Of a DNA stretch of 64,000 nucleotides, positions 55,347 through 63,489 are shown one piece after another. The DNA is taken from contig CAZWPO010000005.1 in the NCBI GenBank assembly GCA_964635975.1, positions 62,001 to 126,000 on the forward strand, in the 5' to 3' direction. Positions within the stretch are counted from its first letter, which is position 1. Each line of letters starts with the position of its first letter. The position numbers were made by a program, and so were the translations under genes. Under the pieces are notes generated by a model. The model saw nothing but the letters and a program-made list of their open reading frames with translations, ran no database searches and was not told where the DNA came from. Source of the stretch: UBA5314 sp964635975 (GTDB taxonomy: Bacteria; Bacillota; Syntrophomonadia; Syntrophomonadales; Syntrophomonadaceae).

Positions 55347-55375
55347 TTGAATGGGCTAATATAAACTTGTAATTT
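55347..55375 (+). promoter_or_regulatory. promoter of the second RNA-leader/DUF2294 unit
   Basis: TTGAAT, a 17-bp spacer, TAATTT, preceded by a T-rich tract. The predicted start (~55382) falls at the first conserved base of leader copy E, mirroring copy A. Confidence 0.5.
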
Positions 55376-55380
55376 AATAA

Positions 55381-55476
55381 GGGTTGATTTCGGAGAAACC
55401 TCGAGGGTGGCTCCACAGAAAACCAATGTTTGGGTGATTGGGCTTGGTAGCTTAATTGCGAGAATATTGGTTTTTT
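55381..55476 (+). promoter_or_regulatory. RNA leader element, copy E, with terminator
   Basis: GGTTGATTTCGGAGAAACC, GAGGGTGGCTCCACAGAAAACC, then AACCAATGTT (55421-55430) pairing with AATATTGGTT (55463-55472, one G-U) and TTTTTT. The GAG-GGTGG-CTC hairpin is identical to copy A. It ends ~30 bp before the second DUF2294 gene, the same spacing as copy A. Confidence 0.7.
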
Positions 55477-55507
55477 GCTATTTCAGCGGTTTGGGGATGT
55501 GATTTTT

Positions 55508-55888
55508 ATGTCAATAAAGCGGAGAAGTTTTAGCCATACTGAGCGTCTACAGCTGCAGCAGGAAATCAAACAACATACCGAAAAGTATTTCTGCGGCAGG
55601 CCGGTCAATAATTCAGGCAGCACTGAAGTTGCAATATGGGAAGATATGTTAATCATCAGGCGGGAAGGGTTTCTGACTGAGTCCGAGATTGAAGTAATTC
55701 AAACCCCGGCTGGGAAAGAGGTGGTGAGAGCGGCGCGGCTGCAGATTGCCAAACAGCACGCGACCGACAATGCCCCCTATTTTGAGGAAAAACTCCAGGC
55801 CAGGATTCTGCACCAGCATTTTGACTTTGAACCGAAGATCGACTTATGGATCCATGTGGTCGTTTTCGACCGCACATTTATGAGATAG
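55508..55888 (+). CDS. DUF2294 (MpsC-like) protein, second copy
   Basis: A 126-residue homologue of the first DUF2294 protein. The matching core is VAIWEDMLIIRREGFLTESE and GKEVVRAARLQIAKQH, and both end with FxHVxVFDR (residues near the C-terminus). It is the shorter of the two at the N-terminus. The start is an ATG about twelve bases after GGGGA. It is controlled by leader copy E. The convergent non-coding RNA gene ends just after its stop. The pair plus shared leader suggests duplication of the whole leader-gene unit. Confidence 0.8.
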   Translation: MSIKRRSFSHTERLQLQQEIKQHTEKYFCGRPVNNSGSTEVAIWEDMLIIRREGFLTESEIEVIQTPAGKEVVRAARLQIAKQHATDNAPYFEEKLQARILHQHFDFEPKIDLWIHVVVFDRTFMR

Positions 55889-55899
55889 CTGATATGCAC

Positions 55900-56337
55900 A
55901 GAACAAGCAGAGGACCAAAGATACTTGAAGTACTCTGGCCCTCTACTTTTGTGTGGTACTGCTCACTTAGCGAGTACCTCCTTTTGGAATTACTACCCTG
56001 ATCAGCGGCTGCCCTGGGCTGTTTGATCCTACCGGCCTTGTACGGTTGAATCTGATCCGCTAACTGGCTTCTAAGGGGTTTACCTTCTTAACATGAGTAG
56101 ATCTTGGTGATCCGGTTCACTTAAGACTGTTGCAGGAAAATCTTGCTTTTTGCTTCACTGCTAATCTTAGTTCCCTGATCATGGTTTAGCGATTGCCATT
56201 GCCACAATCATCTCGGAACCACAATAACCACTGGTGATTATTGCCCTCAAGATAAGCCTGTGATTTTAAAAAGAACATTCTCGTGCAGCCCCTAGAATCA
56301 GGGTAATTCCCAGTACTTCGCGGCTGCTTTTCCTGGT
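55900..56337 (-). ncRNA. structured non-coding RNA, copy 1 of a paralogous pair
   Basis: Predicted transcript of ~435 nt with no usable open frame. Features shared with the copy at 61.7-62.1 kb, from 5' to 3': TTACCAGGAAA with a CCAG/CTGG hairpin; GGAATTACCCTG (56299-56310), which pairs with CAGGGTAGTAATTCC (55986-56000) over 12 bp with a 3-nt bulge, closing a ~300-nt interior; GGAGG followed by a hairpin at 55955-55978 (GGTACT...AGTACC); and a terminator AGAGGGCCA/TGGTCCTCT at 55909-55944. The interiors of the two copies barely resemble each other. It is not RNase P, tmRNA, SRP RNA or 6S by their hallmark motifs. Confidence 0.7.
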
Positions 56338-56343
56338 AAGATA

Positions 56344-56372
56344 ATTCTATAGCCAGGATTCAAAACGGTCAA
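56344..56372 (-). promoter_or_regulatory. promoter of non-coding RNA copy 1
   Basis: On the minus strand TTGACC, a 17-bp spacer, TAGAAT. Both hexamers, the spacing and an upstream ATCACAAT are identical in the second copy. Confidence 0.75.
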
Positions 56373-56477
56373 GCATTGTGATTGCTTTCTTTTTCATTTG
56401 TCGAAAAAACTCGAAAGAAACTCGTTGGTCTACTTGCATAGACCTTAGTATCGTTATAAAAGGGGAGGATGGGGGCA

Positions 56478-57047
56478 ATGTGCGAGGGGATAATAGCTGC
56501 AGCTGGGAAATCGCAGCGAACCGGCGGGCAGTATAAAATGGAGCTGGATCTAAACGGCAAGACCCTGCTGCAAAGGAGTGTCGAGAGCATGCTGCCGTTT
56601 TGCAGCCGTATCTATGTAGTAGGTGGCTTTAACATAGAGAGCCTGCAGCAGATGTTAGCTGCATATAGCGGGGTCGAAATACTGTATAATGTTAACTATG
56701 AACAGGGAATGTTTTCCTCCATACTGGAGGGCATACGGCACATCAGGACCAATCGTTTTTTCTTTTTACCCGGCGACTGCCCGTGTGTTCCCCATAGCGT
56801 GTACCAGAAGATGATGGAGGTCGACGGAGAAATCGTAGTCCCTGTTTACAGAGGATCCCCCGGGCATCCCATTCTGATGAGGAGCAGCGTTATCGAAAGG
56901 CTGGGCAAAGGGGCCTTCAGCAACCTGCGCGAATTCATAGCTCTGAACAACCCTTCACACCTGGAGCTCGGCTCCCCGGGAATCCTTATCGATATAGACA
57001 CCATCGAAGATTACCAGAAAGCGCTGCCATGGTTTAAGCAAGCCTAG
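56478..57047 (+). CDS. MobA/MocA-like nucleotidyltransferase for molybdenum cofactor
   Basis: A 189-residue NTP-transferase. The nucleotide-binding loop IIAAAGKSQRTG is followed by the Lys of YKMELDLNGKTLLQ and the metal site LPGDCPCVP; GSPGHPILM near ~125 is typical of MocA-type CTP:molybdopterin cytidylyltransferases. It probably makes the cytidine-dinucleotide form of the cofactor for the hydroxylase encoded next. GGGGAGG lies nine bases before the chosen ATG. First gene of a six-gene operon; the next start follows by 13 bp. Confidence 0.85.
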   Translation: MCEGIIAAAGKSQRTGGQYKMELDLNGKTLLQRSVESMLPFCSRIYVVGGFNIESLQQMLAAYSGVEILYNVNYEQGMFSSILEGIRHIRTNRFFFLPGDCPCVPHSVYQKMMEVDGEIVVPVYRGSPGHPILMRSSVIERLGKGAFSNLREFIALNNPSHLELGSPGILIDIDTIEDYQKALPWFKQA

Positions 57048-57060
57048 AAGGAAGGATCAG

Positions 57061-59193
57061 ATGAGGAAAATAAGCGAACCGGTAAAACGCTTCGATTTTG
57101 AAGAAAAGGTAGACGGCAGCGCCAGGTACTGTGCGGATATTCACCTGCCGGGCATGCTCTATGCCCGTGTCCTGCGCTCTAGCAAACCCCGGGCCAGGAT
57201 CCTATCTCTTGAACTGCCACCCCTGCCAGAGGATTATTTTATTGTGGACAGAGATGATATTCCCGGCAAGAACTCGGTGCCCCTGGTCTATGATGATGAG
57301 CCTTTTCTGGCCCGCGAGGTGGTCAATTATATCGGCGAACCCATCCTTTTAGTGGTTGGACCTGACAAACAGATCATCCTGGATATCATGGAGAGTATAA
57401 AAGTCATCTATCAGGAGATGGCCCCGATTTTTAGCATCAATGAAGCCCAGCAATGCCGGGAGGATTTCATCTTCCAGGACCGCCCCCATTTTGTTGAGTA
57501 TGAGTATAGTAAAGGCGACCTGTTTGAGGCCATCGAGAAGTCGGTGCTCTGTGTAGAGGACGACTTTACCACCGGATATCAGGAGCAGGCCTACCTGGAG
57601 ACTCAGGGTATGCTGGCGGTTTTTGAGAACGGCCGTATTACCGTAACCGGATCCATGCAGTGCCCCTATTATGTGAAGGATGCGCTGGTGCAGGCGTTCA
57701 ACTGGTCGGAAGATCGGGTGAGGGTCATACAGCTTCCCACCGGGGGCGGGTTCGGCGGCAAGGAAGATTACCCCTCTATCGTTGCAGTACATGCCGCCCT
57801 GGCCGCTGTCAAGACCGGACACCCGGTGCAGTTGGTCTTGGACCGCCGAGAAGACATCCTCTATACTACCAAGCGTCATCCTGCCCAAATAAAAATTAAA
57901 AGCTACCTGGACGCGGGAAACAAGATAATCGCCCGCGATGTGGAGATATTGATCGATGCCGGTGCTTATGCCGGGCTTTCCAGCGTGGTGCTGCAGAGAA
58001 TGATGTTTTCTGTATGCGGGGTATACGCGGTGGAGAACCTGCGCGTGCACGGTCGGGCAATGGCAACCAACAACGCAGTATGCGGCGCGTTCAGGGGATT
58101 CGGAGGACCGCAGGCATTCTTCGCTATTGAGATGCATATGGAGCATATCGCTAGAAAGCTCGAAATGGATTCCCTGGAGCTCAAGAAAAAGCACTTTTTA
58201 AAGAAGGGCGATACATCATCGACCGGCGGGCTGTTTCAGTATGAAATAATTCTTCACGAGATTGTCAGCCAGTTAGAGGAAATATCCCACTTCAGCGAGA
58301 AGCGCAGAGAGCATGCAGCTTCCGGCACCGGGCTGAGGGGGATAGGGATGTCGATCTTTTTTCATGGCTGCGGATTCACGGGCAAAGGCGAGAGCGACAT
58401 CCTGAAATCCAGGGTCATGATCCAGAAATTATCAGACAGTGACGTAAAAGTGCAGGTGTCCAATGCAGAGATAGGGCAGGGGATCGGAACTACGCTAAGT
58501 AAAATCGCGGCCCAGGCCCTGGATATACCGTTCGAATACGTCAGCTATGGCTACCCGGACACCGACTTCTGTCCGGATTCAGGGCCGACTATAGCTTCGC
58601 GATCGGTGATGATCATAGGCAGGCTCCTTTACGACGCGGCCTTAGAGATGCGGCAGAGATGGAGCGAGCCAGCCTTTAATGTTATCAAAGACTTCTCCTA
58701 TCCCCGGAACCTGTTCTGGGACAACAGCCGCTTCCAGGGCAACGCCTACCAGGAATATTCCTGGGGAGCAAATGTGGTGGAAGTAGAAATCGATCCGACT
58801 ACCTGCGAGATAGATGTGCTGGGGGTATGGGCGGTATTTGACGTAGGCACCCCCATTGACGAGCGCATAGTCAAGGGGCAGATAGATGGGGGCATCGTCC
58901 AGGGTCTGGGCTACGGGAGTATGGAGATAATGAGATCACAAGACGGCCGCATCCTGCAGCAGGGGCTGTCTGATTACATCATCCCTACTTTCCTGGACTA
59001 TCCCGGTATAGAGAGCCGCTGTGCTGAAAATCCATTTGACAACGGTCCGTTCGGGGCGCGGGGCCTGGGTGAGCTCACCCTGGTTGGGGCGGCGCCGGCT
59101 CTGGCGCTGGCGGTTGAAAACGCTATCGGCAGGGAGATAAACCAGCTCCCGGTCAGTCCTGAATACTTAATGGAGCTGATATATGGTGACTGA
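57061..59193 (+). CDS. xanthine-dehydrogenase-family molybdenum hydroxylase, large (molybdopterin) subunit
   Basis: A 710-residue subunit. Molybdenum-site landmarks are TGGGFGGKEDYPSI (about residue 223 on), GAFRGFGGPQAFFAIE, AEIGQGIGTTLSKI, and the catalytic Glu in FGARGLGELTLVG near 668. The AFRGFG loop is the xanthine-dehydrogenase type; the CO dehydrogenase Cys loop is absent. Substrate could be a purine or other N-heterocycle. With a selenoprotein in the same window and the maturation genes here, a selenium-dependent hydroxylase is conceivable but unproven. It overlaps the 2Fe-2S subunit gene by 11 bp. Confidence 0.92.
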   Translation: MRKISEPVKRFDFEEKVDGSARYCADIHLPGMLYARVLRSSKPRARILSLELPPLPEDYFIVDRDDIPGKNSVPLVYDDEPFLAREVVNYIGEPILLVVGPDKQIILDIMESIKVIYQEMAPIFSINEAQQCREDFIFQDRPHFVEYEYSKGDLFEAIEKSVLCVEDDFTTGYQEQAYLETQGMLAVFENGRITVTGSMQCPYYVKDALVQAFNWSEDRVRVIQLPTGGGFGGKEDYPSIVAVHAALAAVKTGHPVQLVLDRREDILYTTKRHPAQIKIKSYLDAGNKIIARDVEILIDAGAYAGLSSVVLQRMMFSVCGVYAVENLRVHGRAMATNNAVCGAFRGFGGPQAFFAIEMHMEHIARKLEMDSLELKKKHFLKKGDTSSTGGLFQYEIILHEIVSQLEEISHFSEKRREHAASGTGLRGIGMSIFFHGCGFTGKGESDILKSRVMIQKLSDSDVKVQVSNAEIGQGIGTTLSKIAAQALDIPFEYVSYGYPDTDFCPDSGPTIASRSVMIIGRLLYDAALEMRQRWSEPAFNVIKDFSYPRNLFWDNSRFQGNAYQEYSWGANVVEVEIDPTTCEIDVLGVWAVFDVGTPIDERIVKGQIDGGIVQGLGYGSMEIMRSQDGRILQQGLSDYIIPTFLDYPGIESRCAENPFDNGPFGARGLGELTLVGAAPALALAVENAIGREINQLPVSPEYLMELIYGD

Positions 59194-59659
59194 TATTGCT
59201 TTTACACTCAACGGTCAGCCGGTGAGCATGCCGGTGAACCGGCTTAAACGCCTGGTCGATTTTCTGCGAGACGATCTGCATCTTACCGGTACTAAAGAGG
59301 GCTGCGGGGAAGGCGAATGCGGAGCCTGTGCCGTTCTGGTCGATCAGGAGCTGGTCAATGCCTGCCTGCTGCCGGTCGGGTATATAGAGGGCAGAACGCT
59401 GATAACCATCGAAGGGTTTAAGGATACTCCGAGATTTAAGATTTTAAAGGACGCGTTTGATAAAGCGGGCAGCGTCCAGTGCGGATTCTGCACCCCGGGT
59501 ATGCTGATGGCGGCCGAGGCGCTGTTGATCCACAATCCCAGGCCAACTGACAGAGAGGTCCGCCAGGCTATGTCCGGGAACCTTTGCCGTTGCACCGGCT
59601 ACAGCATGATAGTGGAAGCAGTCCAGACAGCTTCCCGGGAGGGGGAGGGATTATGGTAG
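59183..59659 (+). CDS. molybdenum hydroxylase 2Fe-2S subunit
   Basis: A 158-residue iron-sulfur subunit. The plant-type ferredoxin cluster ligands are in GCGEGECGACAVL plus the Cys of NACLLP; the second, all-helical cluster uses QCGFCTPGM and GNLCRCTGY. All eight Cys are present. It carries electrons from the molybdenum site to the FAD subunit, whose gene overlaps its 3' end by 7 bp. Confidence 0.95.
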   Translation: MVTDIAFTLNGQPVSMPVNRLKRLVDFLRDDLHLTGTKEGCGEGECGACAVLVDQELVNACLLPVGYIEGRTLITIEGFKDTPRFKILKDAFDKAGSVQCGFCTPGMLMAAEALLIHNPRPTDREVRQAMSGNLCRCTGYSMIVEAVQTASREGEGLW

Positions 59660-60507
59660 ATGCTTTCCGCCCTGCTGATCTCGACGAATGCCTGGAGATC
59701 TTGAGTAAGCAGCAGCTTACGGTGCTGGCGGGGGGGACTGACCTGATGTCCAGGAACCGGGTCTGGAGCGGAGCCCTGCCAGCATTCAAACGGCCGGTTC
59801 TCTTTATCGGACATCTCGAGGAACTAAAGAACAGCCATATCGATGAAGATTACATAACGATAGGCAGCGCCTGCACCCTGGCACAGATATTGAGAAACAA
59901 GGAAATACCAGACTTTGTAAAACTGCCACTACCGCAGATGGCTTCTCCTGCCATCCGTAGCGTAGCCACCATGGGAGGTAATATATGCAATGCTTCGCCG
60001 GCTGGCGATACCCTGCCTATGCTGTTCGCGCTGGACGCGCAGGTGGTGACCCGTTCTCAAAAAGCCTCCCGGGAGATACCTATAGCCGAATTTATCACCG
60101 GCCCGGGGAAGACAAGCATCCATAGAGATGAGATCCTTATCGAGATAAAGATACCGAAGCGCGTTCTTAACCGCTGCTACTTCAAAAAAGTAGGCGTCCG
60201 TAGGGCCAACGCGATCTCGAAAGCGTCTTTCTACGCGGCAGCCCTGTTCGAGGAAGGCCGAATACAAGAGCTGAGGATGGCTTTCGGAGCGGTGTCGCCA
60301 GTCCCGGTACGAAGCCGCAAAGCGGAAGCCCTGCTTGCAGGCCTTGAAGTTGAACAGGTCGCCGGGGTGATGCATGATGTAAAAAAACATTACCAGCAAT
60401 TGATCGATCCCATCGACGATATCAGGTCAACCAGCCGATATCGCAGAAAGACCTCGTTATTGATCCTGGAGAATTTTCTTATGAAGGAGCTGATTTCAGA
60501 TGTATAA
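59653..60507 (+). CDS. molybdenum hydroxylase FAD subunit
   Basis: A 284-residue flavin subunit of the CO dehydrogenase/xanthine dehydrogenase medium-chain type. FAD motifs are VLAGGTDLMSR near residue 28 and TMGGNICNASPAGDTLP near 105; YFKKVGVRRANAISKAS follows in the C-terminal domain. The ATG after GGAGGGATT is used; the frame stays open upstream into the 2Fe-2S gene. Large, small and medium subunits are therefore in the order Mo, FeS, FAD. It overlaps the membrane protein gene by 8 bp. Confidence 0.93.
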   Translation: MVDAFRPADLDECLEILSKQQLTVLAGGTDLMSRNRVWSGALPAFKRPVLFIGHLEELKNSHIDEDYITIGSACTLAQILRNKEIPDFVKLPLPQMASPAIRSVATMGGNICNASPAGDTLPMLFALDAQVVTRSQKASREIPIAEFITGPGKTSIHRDEILIEIKIPKRVLNRCYFKKVGVRRANAISKASFYAAALFEEGRIQELRMAFGAVSPVPVRSRKAEALLAGLEVEQVAGVMHDVKKHYQQLIDPIDDIRSTSRYRRKTSLLILENFLMKELISDV

Positions 60508-61105
60508 GCGAATACTTAGTGTAGTATTCTGGGGATCATTATGGGGTATCACCGAAGCCAGCCTGGGATATCTGATACATCTATCCTCCCTGCCAGTATC
60601 GGGACTGATCATGTTCCCGGCGGCCTTCTACTTCATGAAAAAGGCCTACAATGATGACACCCGGCCGAGCACGATCTTCTATGTATCCCTGATAGCAGCC
60701 CTAATCAAGCTGACTGACGTTCTGATCCCAGGCCGGATACTGATACTGGTCATAAATCCGGCTATAGCCATACTACTCGAGGGACTGGCGGTCAGCCTGC
60801 TGGTAAAATACCTATCCTCTAGCGCTCGCTCAATCGCCTATATGTCAACTTTCGGAATGGGGTTGCTGTGGCGGTCGCTCTTCCTGGTGGACCAATATAT
60901 CATCTCCCGCTACAATCTTCCCGCCGGACTGGTCACCAACGGGATCTATGTCAGCCTCAAATTCCTGGTCTGGGAGAGTTTTATCAACAGCATATTGATA
61001 TACGCTTATCTGCGGATTGCAAGTTCCAGGAACGCTTTTAAAATCAGACCGGCTTTTTCATTTGCAGCTCTAGCCATGGCGGTTGTCCTCCAGCGCCTGG
61101 TATGA
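60500..61105 (+). CDS. integral membrane protein of the molybdenum hydroxylase operon
   Basis: A 201-residue protein with five or six hydrophobic helices (VVFWGSLWGITEASLGYLIHL, VSGLIMFPAAFYFM, IFYVSLIAALIKLTDVLI, ILILVINPAIAILLEGLAVSLL and more). The small, helix-only form resembles substrate-binding membrane components, but I do not recognise the family. Its start overlaps the FAD subunit gene, so it is part of the operon. It may import the substrate of the hydroxylase, or molybdate; that is inference from position only. Confidence 0.7.
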   Translation: MYKRILSVVFWGSLWGITEASLGYLIHLSSLPVSGLIMFPAAFYFMKKAYNDDTRPSTIFYVSLIAALIKLTDVLIPGRILILVINPAIAILLEGLAVSLLVKYLSSSARSIAYMSTFGMGLLWRSLFLVDQYIISRYNLPAGLVTNGIYVSLKFLVWESFINSILIYAYLRIASSRNAFKIRPAFSFAALAMAVVLQRLV

Positions 61106-61118
61106 TCCGGGGGATTCT

Positions 61119-61595
61119 ATGGTCTTCATTTTTAGCGGGGAGATAGACTCGGGGAAAAGCTCACGCATGATGGGACATTACTATGAATATGGCAGTGCAG
61201 ATTCTGATGGCCTGGTAGCTTCTAAGATTTTCGAATCAGGGGTCTTTATCGGCTATCAGCTGACCAGGCTTTCTAATGGCGAGAAAGTTCTGCTGGCCCT
61301 TCAAAGGCATGCATATAACGATCAATTCCGGGATGGTTTTGAGTGGGGCCGCTTTATCTTTTCAAAGGCGGCATTTGTTTTTGGCGAGAGTGTATTAAGC
61401 GAGCTTTCGGATGATCCCGAGATCAAAAATATCTACATCGATGAGATAGGGCCCTTGGAACTTCAAGGACGGGGATGGGCCCCTTCCTTTCAAAGGGCAT
61501 TGAACAGCAAGAAGAACCTCTTTGTATGCATCAGAAGCACCTGCCTGAACTATGTCATCAGGAATTTCGATATAGCTGAATTCAGCATGCTCTAG
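61119..61595 (+). CDS. THEP1/DUF2478-like P-loop NTPase
   Basis: A 158-residue P-loop protein. The Walker A motif is FSGEIDSGKSSRM at residues 4-16 and the Walker B region is IYIDEIGPLELQGRGW, as in nucleoside-triphosphatase THEP1 and DUF2478 proteins, which are relatives of MobB. GGGGG lies five bases before the chosen ATG. Last gene of the molybdenum hydroxylase operon, 13 bp after the membrane protein. A role in cofactor insertion or metal handling is likely from context. Confidence 0.8.
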   Translation: MVFIFSGEIDSGKSSRMMGHYYEYGSADSDGLVASKIFESGVFIGYQLTRLSNGEKVLLALQRHAYNDQFRDGFEWGRFIFSKAAFVFGESVLSELSDDPEIKNIYIDEIGPLELQGRGWAPSFQRALNSKKNLFVCIRSTCLNYVIRNFDIAEFSML

Positions 61596-61680
61596 AACTG
61601 GCTCGGGTATGACAAAAATAGGGAAAGTGCTCAAATTGTCACGCGCTTTCATGGCCAGGTGAAATCGATAATGGGCAAAT

Positions 61681-62064
61681 AAATGTAAAGGACCGGCACT
61701 TATCGTACATACCGGTCCCTTACTCTAGCACGGTACTGCTCACCTGGCGAGTACCTCCTTATGAGATTATTACCCTGCTTTCATCTTGGCCTGGCGGGGA
61801 GCCAGGTAGAATTTTTGGGGGATCCTTATCTTAACTGCCTGCTCTCGCGTTTTACGATGCAATCAAGATCCTCTTTTGAAGAACGTTTTGTTTTCTTTTT
61901 CCCACCCGGTTCCTTTCATTTTTTTACCTCTTAGAGATTTTCGCTCATTTGGGTAATATTCTTTCAAGGAACCTGCCGCGATGAAATTTTGAAAACAACT
62001 TTTTCCTCGCAATCCCCTGCTATTCAGGGTAATTCCAGTACTGAAGCGGGAACTCTTTCCTGGT
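61681..62064 (-). ncRNA. structured non-coding RNA, copy 2 of a paralogous pair
   Basis: Predicted transcript of ~385 nt. It has the same landmarks in the same order as copy 1: TTACCAGGAAA with CCAG/CTGG hairpin; GGAATTACCCTG (62025-62036) facing CAGGGTAATAATCTC (61763-61777), with the 3-nt bulge kept, one mismatch and one G-U; GGAGG then the hairpin at 61732-61755; and a terminator GGACCGG/CCGGTCC with TTTACATTT. The interior is AG-rich and different from copy 1. A short frame starting MKGTGWEK after AGAGG exists inside but is not in copy 1. It lies right after the molybdenum hydroxylase operon, on the opposite strand. Confidence 0.7.
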
Positions 62065-62070
62065 AAATTC

Positions 62071-62099
62071 ATTCTACAAACATATTTACAGCAGGTCAA
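62071..62099 (-). promoter_or_regulatory. promoter of non-coding RNA copy 2
   Basis: On the minus strand TTGACC, a 17-bp spacer, TAGAAT, with ATCACAAT upstream, as in copy 1. Confidence 0.75.
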
Positions 62100-62162
62100 T
62101 AATTGTGATAGATTTCATTTTCATTTATAGGCTTTCGACAAAAAGCAAACACTCCAGTGATG

Positions 62163-62189
62163 AAAAAATCCGCTTTAAACGCGGATTTT
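62163..62189 (-). terminator. rho-independent terminator of the polysaccharide deacetylase gene
   Basis: AAAATCCGC, a 7-nt loop, GCGGATTTT; TTTTTT follows on the minus strand. It lies ~75 bp past the gene's stop. Confidence 0.85.
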
Positions 62190-62262
62190 CAGGGAAAGGG
62201 CTATCAGTTCTGCCACAGTCCCGGTATGCAGAGGCTCTATTTATCTCTCCATCAAGGCAGTG

Positions 62263-63198
62263 TTACCTGCTGCTAATTTTGTATATGAATCCGTCGCGGC
62301 TCAGATTGCTGTAAATGCCCATGCGGTTCAGAGTAAAGGGATTATCGGCGGAGCTTACATGCTCGGGATTTACAGTCACAGCCGCCCTGAATCCGCAGTC
62401 TTTAACGATAGTCTCTACATCATAATTGTGAAGGCCATAGGGGTAAGAGAAGACCTCGACCTTTTTCCCCAGCTCAGCTTCGATGACGTTTTTGGAATCG
62501 GCGACCTGGCGCCAGGCTTCATCCCAGCTCACCCTGGTCAACTGACTGTGGTCGAGGGTATGGCAGCCGAAAGTGATACCCCGATTGGACATCTCCCGGA
62601 TCATATTCCAGGTCAGAAAATTATTGTCAGCCCCTTCTGCGGAGACCGTGTTGGTAGTAATGAATATGGTGGCGGTGAAGCCGTATTTCTCCAGTATAGG
62701 CAGAGCGTATATATAATTGTCGCGATAACCGTCGTCCAGGGTTATCACCACAGGCTTTTCCGGCAGTGGCAGGCCTTTCTGGTAATAATCCAATATGGCA
62801 GTTATGCTTACGCTGTGGTAACCGTTATCCTTGAGGTACTGCATCTGCCAGTCGAACTCTTCCGGCCAGATCCGGTATAGACTGGTATCATGATACGGAT
62901 TGATCCTGTGATACATGAGGATGGGTATAGAAAGCGGATCAGCGGGCGCAGCCGGTTTGCCCCAGGATTCACCGGTGTGATATCCCAGCATATATTCCGC
63001 CGAAGGACTGCTGGTAGGAGGGGGCGGTGTCTGGGCTGCGGCCAGCGGGTCCGATTCGGCCATGGCTACACCCGCACCCGGGGAAAATATACTAACCGCG
63101 GGGGAGTCTGAACCGCAGTAGTTCCAGGCCGAAAACGCCCCTAAATTGACGATCATCACGATCAATAAAGTGCAAATATATTCTAAACGCCTGTTCAA
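62263..63198 (-). CDS. polysaccharide deacetylase (NodB fold), membrane-anchored or secreted
   Basis: A 311-residue protein. An N-terminal hydrophobic segment (YICTLLIVMIVNLGAF) exports or anchors it, then a Pro/Ser-rich linker. The NodB domain has the catalytic Asp pair in VITLDDGYRDN, the metal His pair in CHTLDHSQL, and a late FSYPYGLHN strand. PILMYHRI at the domain start is typical of PgdA/YadE-type enzymes. It would remove acetyl groups from peptidoglycan or an exopolysaccharide. The start is TTG, seven bases after GGAGG; no ATG is available in frame. Confidence 0.9.
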   Translation of the reverse strand: MNRRLEYICTLLIVMIVNLGAFSAWNYCGSDSPAVSIFSPGAGVAMAESDPLAAAQTPPPPTSSPSAEYMLGYHTGESWGKPAAPADPLSIPILMYHRINPYHDTSLYRIWPEEFDWQMQYLKDNGYHSVSITAILDYYQKGLPLPEKPVVITLDDGYRDNYIYALPILEKYGFTATIFITTNTVSAEGADNNFLTWNMIREMSNRGITFGCHTLDHSQLTRVSWDEAWRQVADSKNVIEAELGKKVEVFSYPYGLHNYDVETIVKDCGFRAAVTVNPEHVSSADNPFTLNRMGIYSNLSRDGFIYKISSR

Positions 63199-63489
63199 GG
63201 GAATCCTCCAGATAATGAAAATTCTTCTCCTTCTACTCGAAGGTGTGCCTGAAGAATGGCGAGTATTCTCAGATGTTTTTCCAATATTGATTACTAGTCA
63301 CCATAATTCTCCACAGAATTCTATAATCCTTTAGGATTACAAAAAAAATATGAAGAAGAAAGAGAATCGTGAGGAATTTTCAGCGCCCCGGAGAGTCAGG
63401 ATGGGCCGGCCCATTATGCCATTATACTATAATGATAGGCTGAAAGGGGCACAAGGGTATGAACGGAGAATCATCCCCTTGTATCACTC
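63199..63489. other. intergenic region
   Basis: About 290 bases with no gene. An inverted repeat TAATCCTTTAGGATTA lies mid-region, and an imperfect ACAAGGG...CCTTGT hairpin lies close to the 3' end of the minus-strand membrane protein gene and may end its transcript. Confidence 0.4.

Noticed and set aside
55900..56337. Non-coding RNA copy 1 as RNase P, SRP, tmRNA or 6S RNA
   Set aside because: No GAGGAAAGTCC-type P4 segment, no SRP GGAAGGAAGCAGCC tetraloop region, no tRNA-like ends, and it is longer than typical 6S. Two copies with variable interiors also argue against these.
61863..62099. Minus-strand 78-codon frame inside non-coding RNA copy 2
   Set aside because: It overlaps the RNA's promoter and conserved 5' structure, its start has no ribosome site, and no equivalent frame exists in copy 1.
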